NCBI GenBank assembly: GCA_003551665.1
Contig: PUNE01000128.1
Coordinates: 1 to 64,000 of the forward strand
Direction: 5' to 3'
DNA: 64,000 nucleotides
DNA from: Halobacteroidaceae bacterium
GTDB lineage: Bacteria; Bacillota; Halanaerobiia; B1SED10-174
Shown: one piece after another, positions 33,742 through 42,544 of the stretch
How the letters are laid out: the number at the start of each line of letters is the position of its first letter
How positions within the stretch are numbered: the first letter of the stretch is position 1
The notes under the pieces: generated by a model
What the model saw: only the letters and a program-made list of their open reading frames with translations
What the model was told of the DNA's origin: nothing
Database searches by the model: none
Position numbers and translations under genes: made by a program

Positions 33742-35595
33742 GTGAAATATGATGTTATAGTTATTGGAGCAGGATTATCCGGGCTTGCTGCCGGTAGCCT
33801 TCTTGCAAAAAGAGGCTTAAAGATTGCTGTTATTGACAGGAACTATAACCCCGGGGGTTCCTGCGGCATTTTTAAAAGAGACGATGTTACTTTTGACCAG
33901 GGATCAGGCATGCTGTTCGGTTTCGGGGACCGGGGTTTCAATTCTCACCGGTTCCTTTTCAACTGCCTTGAAGAGCCCATTGATGTTATCAGGCATGATT
34001 TCCTTTATTGTGTTAACTACAGGGGTAATAGGATTAAATTCTGGCCGGATATCGATAAGTTTACTGCAGAATTGGGGGAGGTCTTCCCCGAAGAGAAGGA
34101 AAATATTAAGAAATTTTACAAGGATCTTTTGGAGTTGTACAGGCACGTCATGGAAGAGGATCCTGTTTACTCTACCCCCGATGAAGCAGATCGCCTTGGT
34201 TCCTTGAGAAAGTTTTTGAGGCATCCCCGATCCTATTCCAGGTTTCTGAGCTTATTAAATAAAACCACTGAGAGCCTATTGCAGAAATATTTCCAGGACC
34301 CGGAAATATTTTGTTTTTTTGATAAACTAACTGCAACCTATTGCTATACAACTGTTAAAGAAACCCCTGCAATTCTCGGGGCAATAATGTTTGTGGATAA
34401 TCATCTGGGTGGCGGTTATTACCCTGCGGGTTCTACCGTTTTTTTGCCGGGAAAACTGGAAAAGGTAATCGAAGAAAGCGGCGGCGAAATGATAATGCAA
34501 AAAGAGGTAAAAAAATTAATATTTGGAGAAGAAAAACCACTGGCAGTTAAACTTTATAGTGGAGAGATTATTTATGCCGAGGACTTTATTTACTCCGGGA
34601 CGGTCTGGAATTTTTACCGGAAGCTTGTTGATAAAAAACATGTTAGTCGAGAAAGGATAAGCTGGGCTGAAAGGCAGATACCCACCTACCCCAGCATTGT
34701 TCTGTATTCCCGGGTTAAAAAAGAGGTTATTCCCCCCGAAACATTGCCGGTGGAAATGCTGGTTGGAAACCCCGAACAGATAGACGAAAGCGAGATAACT
34801 GTGTATATTTTTAGCCTCGTAGACCGGACTCTTTGTGATCAGGATAGCCAGGTGGTTATGGCTATCGGTCCTTCCTTTAAAAGGTGGGATCCGGAGGACA
34901 GAAATAAATATAAAAAGCAGAAAGACGAGGAAAGAAAAAGATTGCTTCAGGTCCTGGAAAAAAGATTCCCTGGTTTTACTCAAGGGGTTAAGTATTCAGA
35001 GGTCGCAACTCCAGCTACCATTGAACGATATACCATGAAAAATGCCGGGGCAGTTGCAGGTCCCAAGCAGATGCTGGGCCAGCACCTGTTAAAGAGGCTC
35101 CATACACGAAGTGAATGGCCCAATCTTTTCTACTGTGGGGAATCAACTGTAATGGGAACAGGAACTCCAGCGGTAACTGTTTCTGGAATTGCAGCGGCCA
35201 ATGCTGTTTTAAGAAAACGGGGCCTGGAAACCTTTGTGTATAAAAAGGATAGAAAGAATTATGTTAAGCTGCAGGAAAAACCTTTTTCCAGAAAAGACCT
35301 TTACTCCAATTACCCTGAAAAAACCCGGCGAGTAATGCTAAAAGCTTCAGAATGTCTTTTTTGCGAACGCCCAAACTGTATGCAGGCAACGGACCTTAAT
35401 ATTAGGGGTATAATGCGGAGAGTCATGGTGGGTAATTTTACCGGAGCAGCAAGGCTGGCAGGGGAAATTGTTGAAAATGATCAAAAGGAAGGTATCCTTC
35501 TAAAATGCCGGGAGAGGTGTATTAAAAATATAAAGGGGCAAAACCCGGTGGAGATAGTTGAAGTAATTGAGTTCCTGAAAAAAATGGAAAATTAA
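33742..35595 (+). CDS. CrtI-like FAD oxidoreductase with a GltD-like cysteine-rich C-terminal domain
   Basis: Residues 1-520 are a phytoene-desaturase/CrtI-type flavoprotein: DVIVIGAGLSGLAAG binds ADP, GGSCGIF and FDQGSGMLFG follow, and a C-terminal GESTVMGTGTPAVTVSGIAAANAV binds FAD. Residues 530-617 resemble the N-terminal Fe-S domain of GltD and dihydropyrimidine dehydrogenase (ECLFCERPNCMQAT, then IRGIMRRVMVGNFTGAARLAGE, and CRERC). The usual CP-x-x-x-x-x-P pattern after the second cysteine pair is degenerate. The fused tail suggests electron input from an Fe-S or NAD(P)H partner. GGAGGGAGTGACGGG precedes the GTG start. Substrate unknown; no carotenoid gene is nearby. Confidence 0.85.
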   Translation: MKYDVIVIGAGLSGLAAGSLLAKRGLKIAVIDRNYNPGGSCGIFKRDDVTFDQGSGMLFGFGDRGFNSHRFLFNCLEEPIDVIRHDFLYCVNYRGNRIKFWPDIDKFTAELGEVFPEEKENIKKFYKDLLELYRHVMEEDPVYSTPDEADRLGSLRKFLRHPRSYSRFLSLLNKTTESLLQKYFQDPEIFCFFDKLTATYCYTTVKETPAILGAIMFVDNHLGGGYYPAGSTVFLPGKLEKVIEESGGEMIMQKEVKKLIFGEEKPLAVKLYSGEIIYAEDFIYSGTVWNFYRKLVDKKHVSRERISWAERQIPTYPSIVLYSRVKKEVIPPETLPVEMLVGNPEQIDESEITVYIFSLVDRTLCDQDSQVVMAIGPSFKRWDPEDRNKYKKQKDEERKRLLQVLEKRFPGFTQGVKYSEVATPATIERYTMKNAGAVAGPKQMLGQHLLKRLHTRSEWPNLFYCGESTVMGTGTPAVTVSGIAAANAVLRKRGLETFVYKKDRKNYVKLQEKPFSRKDLYSNYPEKTRRVMLKASECLFCERPNCMQATDLNIRGIMRRVMVGNFTGAARLAGEIVENDQKEGILLKCRERCIKNIKGQNPVEIVEVIEFLKKMEN

Positions 35596-35645
35596 CTTAT
35601 GCTGCGAGTAACCGTTTCCGGGTTAAAAACAAAAAAGGACTGGGA

Positions 35646-35680
35646 AAAACTCCCCTGGGCTTTACCGGGGGAGTTTTTTT
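35646..35680 (+). terminator. intrinsic terminator after the flavoprotein gene
   Basis: AAAACTCCCC (35646-35655) pairs with GGGGAGTTTT (35667-35676), and the T tract continues to 35680. Confidence 0.9.
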
Positions 35681-35827
35681 GGATGACATCATTCGTTTGT
35701 TCCCGGGTTATTGCCACCCCCGCAAGAAAGAACCCCTGAAAAACTAGATCAAAAAACCCGAAATAATAGTTAGAAGCTTTTTGGGTTGAAAGAAACTTTG
35801 AATAGGGTAAGAGATGGGGGAAATAAG

Positions 35828-36361
35828 ATGCGGAAAATGCAGCAAATTGAAAATTTGGGTTCCCGAAAAAAGAATATTGAGATGAAAGGGTGTATGTTGC
35901 TTTTAGGTTCACTGGTATTCATTTTGCTTATTTTTTCCGGATGCCGTTCTTTGGAAACAGGGCAAACAACCCTGCGAGGAGTTTTAGAAGTTGAAATTCC
36001 TCTGGAGGATCAAAAGTCTGCATACCTTTTCCTCTGGGAAGAAGGAGCCCGCCTCCCAGTTTCAGGAGTCTTTATGGATTGGGAAAAGGGGCAAAGGGAG
36101 CTGGAATATTTCGTGGCCTTTGACTATGAAAAGGGTCATTTTGAACAGAATAAAAACTACCTGGTTGTGGGAGGAATTCTTGGGCAGTGCGGAAGAGAAG
36201 AGTTCGTTGGAGTTTACGGAATGGAAACTCCTGGGAGGAGTGATATGGAGAGGGAGTTGATAAGCCTGGAAAGGGGAGATAGCAAAACTAGGGTAAATAT
36301 TCATCTTTTTCCTGTGGAAAAATTACCTCCGGGTTTCCCCTTAAATAATTGGGAAGAATGA
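35828..36361 (+). CDS. predicted lipoprotein of unknown function
   Basis: I start at ATG 35828 because GATGGGGGAAATAAG lies directly before it; the ATG at 35786 has no ribosome binding site. The signal segment MLLLGSLVFILLIFSGC ends in a lipobox (FSGC, Cys at about residue 39). The mature part is beta-rich, with LRGVLEVEIPLEDQKSAYLFL and KTRVNIHLFPVEKLPPGF. Nothing is recognised beyond surface anchoring. The n-region before the hydrophobic part is unusually long, and ATG 35882 could be the real start. Confidence 0.65.
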   Translation: MRKMQQIENLGSRKKNIEMKGCMLLLGSLVFILLIFSGCRSLETGQTTLRGVLEVEIPLEDQKSAYLFLWEEGARLPVSGVFMDWEKGQRELEYFVAFDYEKGHFEQNKNYLVVGGILGQCGREEFVGVYGMETPGRSDMERELISLERGDSKTRVNIHLFPVEKLPPGFPLNNWEE

Positions 36362-36389
36362 AAGAATTGAAAACGTAAAAAAATCGACG

Positions 36390-36420
36390 AAAAACCCTGC
36401 GAATGGGGGTTTTTTCTTTT
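36390..36420 (+). terminator. weak terminator
   Basis: AAAAACCC (about 36389-36396) pairs with GGGTTTTTT (36407-36415), T-rich to 36420. The 290 bp after it, up to the transporter gene, contain a possible extended -10 TGGTAAAAT (36573-36581). Confidence 0.55.
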
Positions 36421-36709
36421 TTGCGGAAAATTTTGAATGTTGGGAAAAGGGGTTTTGCCCATTTCAATGAATCTATTGGTATGAGCGAATTAATAAACCA
36501 AAGTTTTAAATTATTGACCTGTCAGTAAGCAAAGCAACCGGGAAAAAATTTCTTTTCTCCGCAATATTTCTATGGTAAAATTAGTTAACACTTTAAAGTG
36601 GCAAGGTATCTCTGGAGAAACAGAGCAAAAGGGAGGGGATAAACAGAAGGGAAAAAATCAATTTTCGTTGGGAAAAATACAGGTCTTAAATATTATGGGA
36701 GGTGATTTT

Positions 36710-38233
36710 TTGAAAAGGACAAAATTTCTGGTGCTTGCTTTGGTTTGTGTTTTCCTGGTAGCCGGTTTGAGTGTGTCAGTTATTGGTTCCCAGCATGGAG
36801 GGAAGATAACAGTTGCCCTGCCTGCGGACATTAAAACCCTTGATGCTCGGATGATCACGGATGTATATTCTGAGCTGGTTGCTACTCAGATTGGAGATAC
36901 CCTTGTAGAGTTAAATGAGAGACTCGAACCTACTCCGGCTCTTGCCGAAAGCTGGGAAAACCCTGATCCCATGACTTATATCTTTAATTTGCGTCAGGGA
37001 GTTAAGTTTCACGATGGGACTGAATTTACAGCGGAAGATGTAAAATATACCTTTGAAACAATTCTGGATGAAGAATTCGGCTCTCCCAACCGGACTTACT
37101 TCCTACCTGTTGATGATATAGAAATTATTGATACGTATACTATTCAGCTCACCCTTTCCGAGCCCATGGCCCCATTTATCACCCAGGTAATTCCCATGAT
37201 GCAAATTGTCCCCAAGCATATTGCTGAAGAACTCGGGGAAGATTATGCTTTTGATCCGGTGGGAACAGGACCTTTTGAATTTATCCAGTGGGTTCCCGGT
37301 GACAGGATTGAATTAAGGGCATTTGAAGATCACTGGAGAGGCCGCCCCTATATGGATGAACTGGTAATAAGAGTAATTGAAGAAGCTTCTGTTCAAATGA
37401 TGGAACTCGAGGTTGGTGGAATTGATTTTGCCTACACAGTACCTCCGGATGACGTGGAATGGATTCGGGAGGATCCCAACCTGGTCCTTGGAGAATATTT
37501 AGCTCTGGCTTATGTCTTTATTGTCCCCAACCTTGATCACGAAATCCTTTCCAACAAGTTGGTTCGGCAGGCAATGGCCTATGCAATTGACCGGGAGGAA
37601 ATCGCTGAAACCATTTATGCTGGATTAGCTTATCCAGCTTTGGGCCCAATTCCTCCAAGTTTAGCCTGGGCTTTTAATGAAGATTTAGATCCCTACCCCT
37701 ATGACCCTGACAAAGCACGGGAACTCCTGGCAGAAGCGGGTTATCCGGATGGATTCGATATTAAACTCCATCGTGCTCCAGGCGAAGTCGGGGTTCTGAC
37801 CATGACTGCTGTGCAGGAGCAATTTGCCGATGTTGGCATCAATATGGAAATCGAAGTAATTGAATTTGGAATGCTCCTGGACAGGCTTTTCAGCTTTGAA
37901 TATGATTTGATCAATATAGGCTGGACAGGAATAGTCGACCCTGATTATGCAACCTTTTCTCTGTTCAGGTCTGATGGGGGATATAACTTTAACAATTATA
38001 ACAACCCCGAGATCGACTTCCTGCTTGATTATGGGCGTTTTACTGTTGATATTGAGACTCGTAAGGAAATATATGACAGGGTTCAGCGGATTCTCGCAGA
38101 TGAACTGCCCCATATTTTCCTGGTTAATGAAGTTACAACATTTGCCCATAATCAGGGTCTTGCTGGGTTCATCGCTGCTCCCCGGCGTTATGGAGGCCCC
38201 TTAAACGACCTTTGGAGAGTATACTGGAAATAA
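36710..38233 (+). CDS. peptide/nickel-type ABC transporter solute-binding protein (family 5)
   Basis: The TTG at 36710 is preceded by GGGAGGTGATTTT; an upstream in-frame ATG (36572) has no such site and would bury the signal peptide. Residues 1-25 form the signal peptide (FLVLALVCVFLVAGL). The mature protein has the family-5 signature: LPADIKTLDARMITD, then YIFNLRQGVKFHDGTEFTAEDVKYTFE, IVPKHI, DPVGTGPFEF and VRQAMAYAIDREEI. It has no lipobox cysteine, so anchoring is unclear. The family binds oligopeptides, dipeptides, nickel-histidine or glutathione. It is the first gene of a three-gene transporter operon. Confidence 0.92.
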   Translation: MKRTKFLVLALVCVFLVAGLSVSVIGSQHGGKITVALPADIKTLDARMITDVYSELVATQIGDTLVELNERLEPTPALAESWENPDPMTYIFNLRQGVKFHDGTEFTAEDVKYTFETILDEEFGSPNRTYFLPVDDIEIIDTYTIQLTLSEPMAPFITQVIPMMQIVPKHIAEELGEDYAFDPVGTGPFEFIQWVPGDRIELRAFEDHWRGRPYMDELVIRVIEEASVQMMELEVGGIDFAYTVPPDDVEWIREDPNLVLGEYLALAYVFIVPNLDHEILSNKLVRQAMAYAIDREEIAETIYAGLAYPALGPIPPSLAWAFNEDLDPYPYDPDKARELLAEAGYPDGFDIKLHRAPGEVGVLTMTAVQEQFADVGINMEIEVIEFGMLLDRLFSFEYDLINIGWTGIVDPDYATFSLFRSDGGYNFNNYNNPEIDFLLDYGRFTVDIETRKEIYDRVQRILADELPHIFLVNEVTTFAHNQGLAGFIAAPRRYGGPLNDLWRVYWK

Positions 38234-38245
38234 AGATTGATGGTA

Positions 38246-38271
38246 GGCCGCGGAGCTTATGCTCCGCGGCC
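38246..38271 (+). other. intercistronic hairpin between binding protein and permease
   Basis: GGCCGCGGAGC, loop TTAT, GCTCCGCGGCC: a perfect 11-bp stem with a tetraloop and no T tract. Such stable hairpins after the binding-protein gene of ABC operons protect the upstream mRNA from 3' decay, keeping the binding protein in excess over the permeases. Confidence 0.7.
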
Positions 38272-38294
38272 ACAATTAAGCAGGAGGGAAGTTA

Positions 38295-39215
38295 ATGTTA
38301 ACCTTCATTATCAGGAGATTTTTCACAATGATTCCGATTTTAATCGGGGTTACATTAATTACATTTTCCATTATGCACCTTTCCGAAGGAGACCCCGCCC
38401 GGATAATGCTGGGTTTAATGGCTTCCGAGGAAGCCATTGCCCATATCAGGCAGGTTCATGGGCTCGACCTTCCCCTGCATATTCAGTATTTTCGATGGTT
38501 GGGTCGGATTATTACCGGTGATTTTGGCCGTTCCATACAGTCCCGAAGACCGGTAATTGAGATGATAAGGGACAGGTTGCCTGCAACCCTTGAATTAACT
38601 ATTACCGCAATGGTTCTTGCCCTTTTGGTTGGGATAGCGGCAGGAATTATCTCTGCTGTGAAGCAATATTCCTGGCTGGACTATTCTTCAATGACCTTTG
38701 CTCTATTTGGGGTTTCAATGCCCCCATTCTGGCTCGGTTTGATGATGATGCTAATATTTGGAGTCAGGTTGGGCTGGCTCCCCATTTCGGGTAGGGGGGA
38801 TTTGAACCAATTAATTATGCCTGCAATTGTTTTGAGCACAGCCCAGATGGCAATTATAGCCAGGCTGGTTCGTTCCAGCATGCTTGAAGTAATCAGGCAG
38901 GACTATATTCTTACTGCTCGTTCCAAGGGCCTTGCCGAAAGAATTGTCATCTATAAGCACGCCCTGAAAAATGCCATGATCCCTGTAGTAACAATGGTTG
39001 CTCTCCAGTTGCCCTTCTTATTTGGCGGGGCCGTTATTACGGAGACAATTTTTTCCTGGCCCGGCATGGGTCGCATGCTCGTAGGATCTCTTTTCGAACG
39101 GGATTTTCCCGTTATCCAGGGTACAGTTTTGATAATTGCGATAATCGTTATGTTTGCTAACCTTTTAGCAGATATTGTTTATGCAATTGTTGATCCCAGA
39201 ATTCGTTTTGATTAA
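38295..39215 (+). CDS. DppB/OppB-type ABC permease
   Basis: The 306-residue protein opens with the family segment TFIIRRFFTMIPILIGVTLITFSIMHL. ARIMLGLMASEEAI and HGLDLPLHIQYFRWL follow. The EAA loop TARSKGLAERIVIYKHALKNAMIPV (about residues 204-228) contacts the ATPase. There are six membrane segments. AGGAGGGAAGTTA precedes the ATG. The next gene encodes the paired DppC-type permease. Confidence 0.92.
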   Translation: MLTFIIRRFFTMIPILIGVTLITFSIMHLSEGDPARIMLGLMASEEAIAHIRQVHGLDLPLHIQYFRWLGRIITGDFGRSIQSRRPVIEMIRDRLPATLELTITAMVLALLVGIAAGIISAVKQYSWLDYSSMTFALFGVSMPPFWLGLMMMLIFGVRLGWLPISGRGDLNQLIMPAIVLSTAQMAIIARLVRSSMLEVIRQDYILTARSKGLAERIVIYKHALKNAMIPVVTMVALQLPFLFGGAVITETIFSWPGMGRMLVGSLFERDFPVIQGTVLIIAIIVMFANLLADIVYAIVDPRIRFD

Positions 39216-39251
39216 TAACGGGAATCCCAAATATAGGAGGTTTGGAAAAAC

Positions 39252-40085
39252 ATGCCGAAATTTGTAAAAGAGCTGGGCAGAAATAAGCTTGCGGTTGTGG
39301 GAATAATTATTGTAATTACCATTGTTTTAACCGCGATTTTTGCTCCCTTCCTTGCTCCTAATAGTTTTAGAGAACAAAACCTGCGAGCGAGATTATCCCC
39401 TCCCAGCAGCGATTACCCCCTGGGGACTGATGCCCTGGGGAGGTGTGTTTTGAGCAGGATTATTTTTGGGTCCCGAATTGCCCTGACTTATGGAATTGTT
39501 ATTGTTTCAATATCCGCTGTAGTGGGGATAACACTGGGGCTGATTGCCGGTTTTTTCGGGGGTTATGCAGACGCAATAATCATGAGGTTAGTGGATATTA
39601 CGCTCTCTTTTCCTGTTCTTGTACTGGCCCTGGCTATTGTAAGTGCTCTGGGACCGGGTTTGTATAATGTAATGGTTGTTCTGGGAATTGTGGGGTGGAG
39701 TACCTATGCCCGACTGGTCAGGGGACAGGTACTCTCTGTTCGGGAATCCGATTATGTTATGGCTGCCAGGGCTTTGGGGGCCAGCAACAGCAGGATGATT
39801 TTGTTTCATGTTCTGCCGAATGTTATCGGGCCGGTAATTGTTGTGGCCACATTGCACTTTCCTTCGGCATTAATTGCTGCTTCAGCATTAAGTTTTCTGG
39901 GGATGGGAGCTCAGCCTCCAACTCCATGTTGGGGGGCAATTCTGGCTGATGGAAGAGCCTATTTAAGGAGAGCGCACTGGATTGCAACTTTCCCTGGGGT
40001 GGCAATAATGCTGACAGTTTTGGGCTTCAATTTTATTGGTGACGGTCTGCGCGATGTCCTTGATCCCAGACTGAGAAAAAGATAA
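39252..40085 (+). CDS. DppC/OppC-type ABC permease
   Basis: The 277-residue partner of the DppB-like permease has the N-terminal NKLAVVGIIIVITIVLTAIFAPFLAP and PLGTDALGRCVLSRIIFGSR, both signatures of the DppC group. The EAA loop AARALGASNSRMILFHVLPNVIGP is intact. GGAGGTTTGG precedes the ATG. No DppD/DppF-type ATPase gene follows within the window; the operon ends with this gene and a small membrane protein gene. The ATPases must come from elsewhere if the transporter works. Confidence 0.92.
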   Translation: MPKFVKELGRNKLAVVGIIIVITIVLTAIFAPFLAPNSFREQNLRARLSPPSSDYPLGTDALGRCVLSRIIFGSRIALTYGIVIVSISAVVGITLGLIAGFFGGYADAIIMRLVDITLSFPVLVLALAIVSALGPGLYNVMVVLGIVGWSTYARLVRGQVLSVRESDYVMAARALGASNSRMILFHVLPNVIGPVIVVATLHFPSALIAASALSFLGMGAQPPTPCWGAILADGRAYLRRAHWIATFPGVAIMLTVLGFNFIGDGLRDVLDPRLRKR

Positions 40086-40113
40086 CAAGAGTTATTAATT
40101 AGGGGGAAAAATT

Positions 40114-40317
40114 GTGGAATCAATTTTTGGTGCAATAATTGTTTGGGTAATTGCAGTTATTTTTTTTCTTTTTCCTGAAGAGGTTTTGAAGGTGCAGAAA
40201 GAAGTTTTTAAAAGCATGGAGGCAGAGTTCAATTATTCCGGGCAAACGATAAAAATAATAAAAGGTCTGGGTATAATTTTGGCCCTGGTCGGGGTAATAG
40301 TCTGGTTTTTTGGTTGA
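40114..40317 (+). CDS. 67-aa membrane protein
   Basis: GTG start after GGGGGAAAAATT. Two membrane segments (AIIVWVIAVIFFLFP and IIKGLGIILALVGVIVWFF) flank a charged amphipathic stretch (KVQKEVFKSMEAEF). It lies 28 bp after the permease gene and is followed by a terminator, so it is probably the last cistron of the Dpp operon. The pattern resembles the small YfeABCD-like or DUF6199-like membrane proteins, but I cannot assign it. Confidence 0.65.
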   Translation: MESIFGAIIVWVIAVIFFLFPEEVLKVQKEVFKSMEAEFNYSGQTIKIIKGLGIILALVGVIVWFFG

Positions 40318-40351
40318 AGGGTTCCTGGAAATTGCTATAAGATTGGTTAAG

Positions 40352-40376
40352 AAACCTCTCCCCGGAGGGGTTTATT
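40352..40376 (+). terminator. intrinsic terminator of the Dpp operon
   Basis: AAACCTCTCC (40352-40361) pairs with GGAGGGGTTT (40364-40373) with one U-G wobble, followed by ATTG. The T tract is short. Confidence 0.6.
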
Positions 40377-40570
40377 GTTAGGGGAAGGAAATGATTAAAA
40401 CAAAACCTAACTTAATCAAAAATGTTGAAGGAGTAAAAAGGCAAAAAATGAATTAAGGAATTATGTGGTCAAAAAACCCAGCTTATTAAAAAAGCTCCAA
40501 AAGAGCGGGAATTATAAACGCCATTGCTTAAGGGTAGAAAGCAATAAAAAAATGAAGAGAGCTGATAACA

Positions 40571-41911
40571 ATGCAGATTAAAAGCATGTTTTCAGGGCTT
40601 TTTTCCCGGGGAAAACAGCCTGTTGAAGAAGGTGAAAACAAAAAAGACAACTTTTCTTATGCAAAGATCTGGTGGATAGGTTTTGGTTTTCTTGGAGTTC
40701 AGGTAGCCTTTACAACCTACAATGCCTTTCTACCCTTGATGTACCGTCACTTTATTGAATCGCGGGGGTTAATTGGTCTTTTGATGGGAACTGATAATTT
40801 ATTAGGACTTCTTTTAATCCCGGTTATAGGTGCCTGGTCAGATCGGGTTAATTCTCCCCTTGGCCGGCGCCTTCCTTTTGTTCTGGTAGCCCTGCCCCTT
40901 GCGGCTTTAACTTTTTTTGCCATCCCCTTTGCAGCGGCGATGCTGTGGACTTTAATTATTACCGAAATAGCTTTTACAGCAGCCATGCATTCCTACCGGG
41001 GACCGATAATTTCTCTCATGCCGGATCACACCCCTCCCGAAAAACGATCAACTGCCAACGGTATTATTAACCTGATGGGGGGCATTGGAACCCTGATTGC
41101 CTTTGGCGGGCTTTCCCTGATTTACGACATCGATCCGAGGTTGACTTTCGGTATTGGTGCGGCAATTCTTTTTTTAACCCTTTTTATTGTCTGGAAGAAA
41201 GCAGACCGCCACCCACCCTATATTGATAATTCTCCGGTTTCTTCTCGCAATCCGATAAAAGAAGCTTTTGGAGGGATCCTGGTTCTTTTAAAACCGGAAA
41301 AAAGGGGAGAATTTTTGACCCTGGCTGCCATGCTTACATATTTTATTGGTTTTGCTGGCCTTGATGCCATGTTCCCCATTTATGGAGTGGAAACCCTGGG
41401 GCTTACCGAAGGAAGGGCAGCATTTATCCTGACCACTTTTGCGGGGGCCTTTCTTGTATTTGCCCTGCTCGCAGGTTATATTGGAACCAGGCTGGGCAAG
41501 GTACCTGCAATGCTCATAGGCCTGGCAATGGTTCCGGTTCTTTTTCTTGTTTCGATTCCTGTTCGGGAACCAATGGTAATAGGCGGAATTTTTATTGTAG
41601 CAGGATTTGGTTGGGCTTTAATTAATGTTCAGGCAATGCCTCTAATTGCTGATTTGGGAGGCCGAGACAGGGTTGGTTATTATATTGGCCTGTATTATGT
41701 TTTTACCATGACCGGGCAGATGATTGGACCCAGCGTTCTGGGTTTTTCCATGGACATAATGGGTAACGAAGGGATGTTCATTTCTGGAGCAGCAGTTTAT
41801 GCACTTGGTTTTGTTCTTTTAAGGGCAGGCCGAAAACGCCTGGCTGCTGACCCTGAGAAAATTGCTCACAAGTCCAGGCTGAGCAATGCTCGAGCAGGAA
41901 GTGGGCGTTAA
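40571..41911 (+). CDS. MFS transporter, SLC45/GPH sugar-carrier type
   Basis: The 446-residue protein has 12 membrane segments. Loop 2-3 contains IGAWSDRVNSPLGRRLPF, the WSDR...GRRLPF form found in sucrose/maltose carriers of the SLC45 and GPH type. The conserved RGPIISLMPDHTPPEKRSTANG lies in TM4-5. The N-terminal cytoplasmic tail is charged (SRGKQPVEEGENKK). It probably carries a sugar or glycoside with a proton. Such a substrate could feed the beta-glucosidase encoded earlier, but the genes are 25 kb apart. Confidence 0.85.
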   Translation: MQIKSMFSGLFSRGKQPVEEGENKKDNFSYAKIWWIGFGFLGVQVAFTTYNAFLPLMYRHFIESRGLIGLLMGTDNLLGLLLIPVIGAWSDRVNSPLGRRLPFVLVALPLAALTFFAIPFAAAMLWTLIITEIAFTAAMHSYRGPIISLMPDHTPPEKRSTANGIINLMGGIGTLIAFGGLSLIYDIDPRLTFGIGAAILFLTLFIVWKKADRHPPYIDNSPVSSRNPIKEAFGGILVLLKPEKRGEFLTLAAMLTYFIGFAGLDAMFPIYGVETLGLTEGRAAFILTTFAGAFLVFALLAGYIGTRLGKVPAMLIGLAMVPVLFLVSIPVREPMVIGGIFIVAGFGWALINVQAMPLIADLGGRDRVGYYIGLYYVFTMTGQMIGPSVLGFSMDIMGNEGMFISGAAVYALGFVLLRAGRKRLAADPEKIAHKSRLSNARAGSGR

Positions 41912-41990
41912 ATGTTTGCCTTTGAGTTGGCGAGTAATTTAAAAAATCCTTTTTCCTGCACCGTGGGGAACAAAGAAAAAGGTGGTATAA

Positions 41991-42494
41991 ATGGCGCAGA
42001 AACAGGTTTTGCTACTGGGGAACCCCGCCCTAGGGGAAAAAGCCCAGGACATAAAAGAATTTTCGGAAAACCTGGAAAAAATTATAACCGACCTCCGGGA
42101 CACCCTTCTCTACCTGCAGGAAAAATATGAAATTGGAAGGGCCCTTGCAGCACCCCAGATAGGTTATCCAGTCAGGGTTGTCTATTATAACCAGGGTGGG
42201 AAAGAACTGGTTATGGTAAATCCCCGCATTACAGAAAAAAGTCCCGAAAAATTTCGGGTCTGGGATAGTTGTTTTAGCTTTGAGGTTGCTTTCTTTGTTA
42301 ATATCAGGCGGCACAGAAGGATTAAGGTTGTATTTCAGGATGAGAAAGGATGGGAAAGGGAACTCGAGTTTTGTGATGATCTGGCCGAACTTTTCCAGCA
42401 CGAAATTGATCACCTGGAAGGGATTTTAGCAACAGACCACCTGGAGAGTAACGGGGATATTAAAATGCGGAAAGAGTGGGAAAAAATCAGGTGA
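41991..42494 (+). CDS. peptide deformylase-like protein with divergent motif II
   Basis: The 167-residue protein matches deformylases in motif I (GRALAAPQIGYPVRVV, about residues 47-62) and motif III (QHEIDHLEG, with the metal-binding HExDH). Motif II, normally EGCLS with the metal-binding cysteine, reads DSCFSF. The cysteine is kept but the glutamate and the leucine are not, as in some second-copy deformylases. Full-strength activity is therefore uncertain. GGTGGTATAA precedes the ATG, 80 bp after the carrier gene. No methionyl-tRNA formyltransferase gene is adjacent, unlike in the usual def-fmt operon, so this is probably an extra paralogue. Confidence 0.85.
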   Translation: MAQKQVLLLGNPALGEKAQDIKEFSENLEKIITDLRDTLLYLQEKYEIGRALAAPQIGYPVRVVYYNQGGKELVMVNPRITEKSPEKFRVWDSCFSFEVAFFVNIRRHRRIKVVFQDEKGWERELEFCDDLAELFQHEIDHLEGILATDHLESNGDIKMRKEWEKIR

Positions 42495-42496
42495 TA

Positions 42497-42532
42497 AAAA
42501 AGGCTCTTCTTATAAAAGAGGAGCCTTTTTTT
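42497..42532 (+). terminator. bidirectional terminator between convergent genes
   Basis: AAAAAGGCTCTTC (42497-42509) pairs with GAGGAGCCTTTTT (42518-42530) with one wobble, followed by TT. It serves the deformylase gene and, on the other strand, the secreted protein gene. Confidence 0.85.
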
Positions 42533-42544
42533 CATTTTGGCCAA

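Noticed and set aside
36572..36709. N-terminal extension of the solute-binding protein
   Set aside because: The ATG at 36572 has no ribosome binding site and would place the signal peptide internally; TTG 36710 with GGGAGGTG is better.
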